From: Paenibacillus pinihumi DSM 23905 = JCM 16419
GTDB lineage: Bacteria; Bacillota; Bacilli; Paenibacillales; Paenibacillaceae
DNA length: 61,327 nucleotides
Direction: 5' to 3'
Assembly: GCF_000422505.1 (NCBI RefSeq)
Contig: NZ_AULX01000030.1
Coordinates: 1-61,327, forward strand
Below are positions 57,301 through 61,327 of the stretch, piece after piece. A program made the position numbers and the translations under genes. The first letter of the stretch is position 1. The number at the start of each line of letters is the position of its first letter. The notes below the pieces were generated by a model that worked only from the letters and a program-made list of their open reading frames with translations, had not been told where the DNA came from and searched no databases.

Positions 57301-60300
57301 CCGGGTGCTTTCCCGGGATTGATTACATCCGTCTCGTGAATTTTGATGATGTTATTCGTTAGTGAACAGATGGTTGCTTTCGTGACCGTGTCAAACCGTC
57401 CCATCGCCCTGGCAATATTTATAAGGCTGTACAGTCCCCTGTCCAAATCCTTATCCAGGTTTTGTGAAGAGAACAAACTCCTGTCATTGAAATTAAAGCC
57501 ATGAATAATAATGTCCGGCAGTCCTGTTTCAGACTGAATAGTGTCAAAAAGTTCGTAATAATCTTCCAGTTTAGAACTATTAATATAATAGGTTTTTTTA
57601 TCGTACCGGGAATAGCCTTCTCCCTCCCGGACAACGATTACATGATTAAACCTTGTGGAAAAAACTTCCTCAAGCATCTGCCCTTTACTGCAGCTTCCAA
57701 CAAAAAGAACACAACTCTTTTCATTGAAGTCCGGGGTAACATTAATATTCTTTCGCCCTATCCATTCAGGTTTATAAAATACTTCCTCAACAGGACGCTT
57801 TTGCTCCAGGAATAAATTAAAAAGCTCATCATAAGATTTTCTGCTTTTTTCGATTATTTCCCGGGGATGACGCTGACTGAGAATGATTTCCGTCGAACTG
57901 CCACCAAAAGACAAAGGAGGATATATATTAGAATCATCCTGCCCATCGGGTGCCGGATACGATAAAAAGGTATACCATTTCTTCAAATTAAAACGATCTG
58001 CATAGGCACAAAGCCCATTGATCGCATGAAGCAAACCTGCCCCCAGGCTATTGCTCTGTTTCCCGGTATAGAGAACCCCAGGCAGACAGAACATAACAAA
58101 TTTATAATTCAGATCTTTTGTTCCGTTAAACAAGTTCATGACAAAAGACCATTTTTCTCCAGTGTAATCCAACTCGCGTTGCTGCTCATGAGCCTCTAGT
58201 ATAAAGCGTGAATATTCATCTTCCTTAACCAGGCCTGCACAGAAAATTCCATCTATACTCTCCCGTGGTAAGGCTGCTAACAAGGAATCTAATTCATTTT
58301 TATTATAAAAATCACACTCTACGGTTTCGACTTCGATACCCTTTTCTATTAGTTCCTCTAATGCTTTTACATTATTTAATGGCCTCCGGCTCACAAGGGT
58401 CAGTTTTCCCTTTTTCAATCCCGACAAGGCAGACCTGACAGGTAATAGATAATCATCTTTTAGACGATCATCTTCACAGAAAAGAATATTCCATCCTCTG
58501 TTTTCGGTAGAGAAGTCAGGAAACTCCTGCATCATTTCAATTGGCTTAAAGTCTTCAACATAACGTTTTTTCCCGCGATATGCGAGCAGGCAGCTTCCTT
58601 CCGGCCTGATGACCTCCCCGGCAATTTGCCGGGCAATCAGTTCAAAATTTACTCTTCCCGAAAGGAAGTCAAAATCGATATGTTTTAGCTTTACCAGCGG
58701 GAACTCAATCGGAATATTGCGGATCAGCCCCGTCAAACCCGCTTTATCAACAATGACCTCTTCATTTCCTCCAACAGAGTGAAGATTATTGGAGATGACA
58801 AAAAGATTCTTCTCATTCTTATTCGCTGTCTCTATATACCCCAAGGCCTTGGCCAAGTGCAGAAGACTGTAATAACTGCTATTCGTCAATTGAGCAAACG
58901 GGAAATCGCTTGCCCCGGCTGCCGCCTCTTCCGTCAAAGAGAATTGATGAATATAGGTTAAGGTGCTGCGCTTCTCTTTCTCCAGCAGATACAACAATTG
59001 AACGTAATCTTCAAAATTGTTTTCACGGATGATGTACTTACTATCGCTTTCTTTATAGAAAGAGTCCCCTTTTGTGACAACAATAATCGTGCGGTCCCAT
59101 TTTTCCATAGCTTTTAATAAAAATTCTTGAAGTTTCGAATTATCGGCGAATAAAACAATGGTATCCCCAGGTATGGCGGCAGCAGCTGCTGCTGCCGGCC
59201 TGCTTTCCCAAGTCCGTTCGAACAACTTAAAATCTTTATTTTCATCCGGATTATCCAGGGGAGTTTCCTGTTTCAAATTAATGCTATCCAGCTTTAAGGT
59301 AAACTGGGCTTTATCAAAAACATAAGTTGGTAAAGGTACAACATAGTATTCTTTACCTGCATATACCTTCTCCCACAAAATTTCCAGCCCATGTTCCCAA
59401 AGAGAACCGACAGTTTTAAAAATGAAGGGAGAATTACTTAAAGCTTCATTTGACTCTCTAACAAGATGTATATATTCAATACAATCATTCTGTTTTGCCA
59501 AGTCATCAAAGACCTTTTTAAAACCGGCGGAGTTCCCTGCTTCAACAACAACTGAAACTACATCTTGTTCTTTTTGAATATTCTGTTTTAGAGCTTCCCA
59601 ATTTTCCGGAGTGATGAGTTCACAGGCACTGCCGGTGTATTCCGCAATGAGATCTGCATATTTACTTTGCACCGAGGCGTTATCGGTGGTAATTTGCCCA
59701 TCAGAAGAAAAGAGCAGAAAAATCTTCTTTTCTTTCTCGGGATATTTAACATCGCGGCAGCCGGAGAACAAGTCGGCAGCATCTAAACGTTCTATTGCTT
59801 CATTTTTATTCCGGCAGACAATGTATCGACGCAGGTTAAAATGCTTTCTTCCGGAACGCGTAGTATATGCTGCATCAGAGATATCGATATCGTTATTCTC
59901 GAAATATCCTTTATAACTGGCTGCTATACCCTTTAAGGATTTTTCCGTCTTGGCGGAAAGTAATAACAGATGAAAATCCTCTTCCTCTGTCCGGTTATTG
60001 CGAGCGATTTCTTCGGGACGTTCTTCGAGGACAAGGTGAGCATTTGTACCGCTGATACCAAAAGAGCTGACACCCGCTCTCAAAGGGGTATTTCCTACGG
60101 GTACAAAATCACGGGTTGTCTCATTCACATAAAATGGGCTGTCTTCAAAATTAATCCCTTCATTGGGTTTCTTATAGTTCAAACTGCGTATAAGTTTCTT
60201 ATTTTTCAAAGATAAAGCTGTTTTTATTAATCCTGCAATCCCTGCGGCTGTATCCAGATGTCCGATATTGGATTTTACCGATCCGATCGCGCAATAATTT

Positions 60301-61327
60301 CTCCCTTTGGAATTAAAGGCTTTTTTCAAAGCCTCGATCTCGATCTGGTCACCGATTTGTGTCCCCGAGCCATGAGCTTCCACATAACCAATACTTTCCG
60401 GCTCCACCTCTGCCATATAATGAGCATTAGCAATAACTTCCGCCTGGCCATCGATACTGGGAGCTGAAAAGCCGATTTTCCGAATGCCGTCATTGTTTAC
60501 TGCCGAACCTTTAATTACAGCATAGATATAGTCATTATCTTCCAGAGCCTGATCCAGCCTCTTTAAAAGAACTACACCGCCCCCATTTCCTCCTACAGTA
60601 CCGCTGGCATCTTTATCGAAAGACCGGCAATGTCCGTCTTTGGACAGAATCATCCCGTCCTGATATACATACCCTTGTTTAAAAGGAAAATTAATACACG
60701 CACCGCCTGCAATTCCCAAATCAATAGTTCCGCTTAAAAGACTCTGGCATGCCAGATGGACACCAACAAGGGAACTGGAACAAGCGGTACTCAAATCAAG
60801 GCTTGCTCCCGTAAGATTCAATCTGTAGGATGCAATCGTTGATAAAAAATCCTTATTACTCAGTATTGAGGCCTGGTAGTATTCGGATAGCAGTTTATCT
60901 GCGGAACTTGCAGTAGCCACCTGCCAGAGCAAATTATCAGAGGCTGTGCCGAATACACCGGTACGGTATTTATCCATTTTATCGGCATAGCCGCTTTCTT
61001 CCAATGCCGCCCATGAACATTCAAGAAAAAGGCGAATTTGAGGATCCAATAATAAAGCCTCTTTATTTGAAAAGTCAAAAAAGGCTCCGTCAAAATAGTC
61101 CGGTTTATCAAGATACCCGCTGGCAGGAATATAATTCTTATCATCCACCCGAAACTCGGCAGGCATATTTTTCGCTGTTTCCTCTTTATTAAAAAAGGTA
61201 ATGGATTCTTTTTCTGTCAGAAGGTTTTTCCAGAATTCATCCGGAGTGTCAGCGTCCGGAAAACGACATCCTATTCCGATAATTGCTATTTCAAAGCCAG
61301 TCTGTGATTTTATATTTTTATAGCGCA
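51348..61327 (-). CDS. hybrid PKS-NRPS megasynthase, N-terminus beyond the window
   Basis: 3325 residues are visible; the frame is open to the right edge (FEIAIIGIGCRFPDADTPDEFW precedes the first Met), so the start lies outside. The domain order is KS (61290-60010; STACSSSL, EAHGSGT, KSNIGHLD), a vestigial AT of about 130 residues with no GHSxG before the LPTYVF post-AT linker, and a pseudo-KR (about 59200-57800, no TGG-x-G-x-x-G and no catalytic Tyr). Next come an intact-looking KR (57785-56460; ITGGFGGMG, CSSIGD, GYSAGN), carrier (GGDSLMA), C1 (HHITCDG), C2 (HHIICDN), A (D-F-W-N-L-G-L-V-H-K, threonine-like), carrier (GVDSLMLI) and a charged tail. The next gene starts 29 bp on. Confidence 0.92.
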   Translation of the reverse strand, partial: RYKNIKSQTGFEIAIIGIGCRFPDADTPDEFWKNLLTEKESITFFNKEETAKNMPAEFRVDDKNYIPASGYLDKPDYFDGAFFDFSNKEALLLDPQIRLFLECSWAALEESGYADKMDKYRTGVFGTASDNLLWQVATASSADKLLSEYYQASILSNKDFLSTIASYRLNLTGASLDLSTACSSSLVGVHLACQSLLSGTIDLGIAGGACINFPFKQGYVYQDGMILSKDGHCRSFDKDASGTVGGNGGGVVLLKRLDQALEDNDYIYAVIKGSAVNNDGIRKIGFSAPSIDGQAEVIANAHYMAEVEPESIGYVEAHGSGTQIGDQIEIEALKKAFNSKGRNYCAIGSVKSNIGHLDTAAGIAGLIKTALSLKNKKLIRSLNYKKPNEGINFEDSPFYVNETTRDFVPVGNTPLRAGVSSFGISGTNAHLVLEERPEEIARNNRTEEEDFHLLLLSAKTEKSLKGIAASYKGYFENNDIDISDAAYTTRSGRKHFNLRRYIVCRNKNEAIERLDAADLFSGCRDVKYPEKEKKIFLLFSSDGQITTDNASVQSKYADLIAEYTGSACELITPENWEALKQNIQKEQDVVSVVVEAGNSAGFKKVFDDLAKQNDCIEYIHLVRESNEALSNSPFIFKTVGSLWEHGLEILWEKVYAGKEYYVVPLPTYVFDKAQFTLKLDSINLKQETPLDNPDENKDFKLFERTWESRPAAAAAAAIPGDTIVLFADNSKLQEFLLKAMEKWDRTIIVVTKGDSFYKESDSKYIIRENNFEDYVQLLYLLEKEKRSTLTYIHQFSLTEEAAAGASDFPFAQLTNSSYYSLLHLAKALGYIETANKNEKNLFVISNNLHSVGGNEEVIVDKAGLTGLIRNIPIEFPLVKLKHIDFDFLSGRVNFELIARQIAGEVIRPEGSCLLAYRGKKRYVEDFKPIEMMQEFPDFSTENRGWNILFCEDDRLKDDYLLPVRSALSGLKKGKLTLVSRRPLNNVKALEELIEKGIEVETVECDFYNKNELDSLLAALPRESIDGIFCAGLVKEDEYSRFILEAHEQQRELDYTGEKWSFVMNLFNGTKDLNYKFVMFCLPGVLYTGKQSNSLGAGLLHAINGLCAYADRFNLKKWYTFLSYPAPDGQDDSNIYPPLSFGGSSTEIILSQRHPREIIEKSRKSYDELFNLFLEQKRPVEEVFYKPEWIGRKNINVTPDFNEKSCVLFVGSCSKGQMLEEVFSTRFNHVIVVREGEGYSRYDKKTYYINSSKLEDYYELFDTIQSETGLPDIIIHGFNFNDRSLFSSQNLDKDLDRGLYSLINIARAMGRFDTVTKATICSLTNNIIKIHETDVINPGKAPGLAAVKVIPFEYPSLSCLNLDIDVENKNEFIEICDSILVDIALASEHFSVFSYRKGQRYIERFEQCDPLPEKNWEPLLREKGIYLITGGFGGMGFSIAEFLAKTYRAKCVLVGRSPFPPAEEWNDYSGESKKTARFINKMLELEALGAEFLVVPTDISDKEQVRSLAEKIEQRWSAPLNGIIHTAGLVDYNGIIQNRPREKTAEAAAPKIEGTINLDQVFNKHKLDFFVLCSSIGDIIPASKVGEIGYSAGNEFLDAYTHYKSDSGEKVITINWNDWSEVGMSVDSHYKRFEGKDSVPEFDEPIATKPEEGVAAFYHVLHMNQRRLVIAPYDLSSLILKDVEMNYARMTKRYLSPEEEGQDKLSQKENDLLSKTEDKMLDIYRDLFKTDDISIEDNFFDIGGDSLMAMSILSYIHAHFDVKLPVDKFFNQPTIREVAGSIDSLTKKKFTTITKAEPKEFYTLSPAQERMFVTDQIYKEMALTTYNEPHIVTLKGKVDISRVERTFMMIVDRHESFRTSYHFNNQTPVQKIHKAVDFKVEVLEADKDSVESVIRSFIKPFDLATPPLVRAGLVRAAENEWILVIDKHHITCDGLSNQILFQDFVELYCGAELPEQALQYVDFSEWYNHTYRDSMQDENERFWLDLFKDGVPELKLPYDHQKTPDAMFRGAILDFELTPEQSEKWRSVFTGTDTTQFVNILALYALFLARITGQKDFVIGSPVSGRWHKDVKPIVGMFVNMLSFRMRLGEESTFLDFLKAQKEHYLGVFENQYYPFDLLVKKVVKKRDYMDNPIFNVSLEQHEFNDAGKDSNDQVEDFTLELYQLPSEYITARFDLSLLFGEKGDRLAFRFLYAKALFNESTIEEYRKCFTVMLEKILDNPAIQLGALLAPDIPRLPEIKKQEARQVVSYADTSSHQERLWFIDSFETNKLYQGSPVYHNIPVFASLDFIPDISILQNTVNAVLNKYDALCTTVHTRSYKPVQVISKPASFPVQVRASDFDESNKDELLALVIKETQVPFVLEESPLIRVILFKNSNNRSLLVIVAHHIICDNHSLKLLLQELVAAYQAGGAVKYDGENLQYADYSHWQASIPEDVKKQLLIFWENTLLDKVKPLELYSDFRREDVHIYQSGIKTFTLPEGILKKLNNRSGLQNVDTATLLMAGFQALLYRYSSTENITIGKMTDNRSKVGGDSIIGPLAGLLTISIDIAPGMTFEELVMAADDYLNRCNPYTDIPFEPIVAHINPRKDMSRTALFDILFRYSDISGDTDTYKCMEANLGLGKYDLNLLMEKTASSVTGTLVYNALYYSSTTIDHLVQHFTVLLDELFTDPQKDLLAYPVITGEVKEAMLGLQQRNNAVYPRELTLFEAFQKQVEKMPEKTALTFNGRSVSYGELEKLSVNLSDYLLGAYQIERGEIVALYMHNSEWMIIAILAILRSGGSYLPINIENPTDRIKYFMEDSKSKVIITDQNIINHDEHEPEFKVFNVNCYAENPPEVAHRPVPSLEQTDPAYIIYTSGTTGKPKGCLITHRNVIRLILNEDMPFDFSEADKWIMAHAYSFDFSVWEIFGSLLTGGELVIPSLEEIRDVEQFVNIVKKNKITVLNQTPGAFSVFMLVEKKLGEPELQRHLKYVLFGGAKLEPYLLKDWIKRYSLDEISMCNLYGITETTVHTTYHFLREDEIVDSTAISNIGGPLPETEVYILNDKLELVPRGVIGEIYVGGSGVSAGYLNRPELNNTVFIANPFNSAGILYKSGDLGRWISERDIQYLGRKDRQVKVRGYRIELGEIESQLMNYPGINQVHVLQQRETEKLCVYYEADKKLEAESIKNYLSGQLPEYMIPSYFMHLEKIPLNRNNKVDTQALPLPEEHYVSDEEFVLPRNETEEKIRDIIKELLKINKISVLDNYFDMGVDSLMLIQMNSRIQEELGIRLPLMELFKHTTISQLAYFITYRESFYEFNEDKAKRMAESISNLGMIKKRLKDKNEEL

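Noticed and set aside
61164..61166. ATG as the start of the first megasynthase
   Set aside because: The same frame is open to the window edge and encodes the conserved KS beginning (IAIIGIGCRFP), so the true start lies outside.
1..61327. tRNA, rRNA, CRISPR array, integrase or phage genes
   Set aside because: None seen on reading both strands; repeats found are hairpins, not regularly spaced arrays.

Overview
The window looks like a Firmicutes chromosome, most likely Paenibacillus or a close relative. The evidence is strong AGGAGG-type ribosome-binding sites, TTG and GTG starts, a Btr-like AraC regulator fused to a periplasmic-binding domain, ResA/CcdA-type thiol-redox genes, VanRS-like two-component pairs and IS1182-type transposons. 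The genus is an inference from gene content and was not tested by any search. No rRNA, tRNA or CRISPR array was found.

Region 1 (1-1558) is an IS1182-family insertion sequence. Its transposase is split into two frames that meet at a canonical A_AAA_AAG slippery heptamer. Region 2 (1595-31441) is ordinary accessory and housekeeping chromosome. It holds a secreted protein, a GNAT acetyltransferase, a Fur-boxed siderophore-binding lipoprotein with its AraC/Btr-like regulator, a TlpA-CcdA-membrane protein operon beside a two-component system, a MocR regulator divergent from a DMT exporter, an HPP membrane protein, a GntR regulator, an ECF sigma factor apparently without an anti-sigma, an AraC regulator divergent from a GH2 beta-mannosidase, DUF523 and DUF554 proteins, a MerR regulator divergent from a DinB protein with a textbook 19-bp-spacer promoter, a CDF metal exporter, an SDR/LysR pair, a GDPD-like protein in one operon with a VanRS-like pair, a phospholipid-methyltransferase-like/DedA pair, and a D-cysteine desulfhydrase-like enzyme.

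Region 3 (about 31.4-33.4 kb) is a decayed boundary. It contains a broken sugar-ABC binding-protein relic, strong hairpins, one intact flavin reductase, a broken EamA transporter and a roughly 105-bp relic of the right end of the same kind of IS1182 element.

Region 4 (33454 to the right edge) is the downstream part of a hybrid PKS-NRPS biosynthetic cluster. All its genes are on the minus strand, so the order of transcription is from the right edge leftward. Three megasynthases, the first cut by the window edge, each have the plan KS-(AT)-KR-carrier-C-A-carrier. A free-standing ACP and a discrete malonyl-type acyltransferase follow. The integrated AT domains show graded decay: vestigial in the first protein, truncated with GDSLGE in the second, and full length with GYSLGE in the third. 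The discrete AT probably serves the damaged modules in trans. Two adenylation domains carry threonine-type specificity codes, so the visible line should build threonine-derived beta-hydroxy (statine-like) units. The last megasynthase has no thioesterase; it ends in a roughly 320-residue domain that I read as BtrH/C39-like (papain-like fold). An unusual acyl-transfer release, possibly involving the free ACP, is the most interesting hypothesis in the window.
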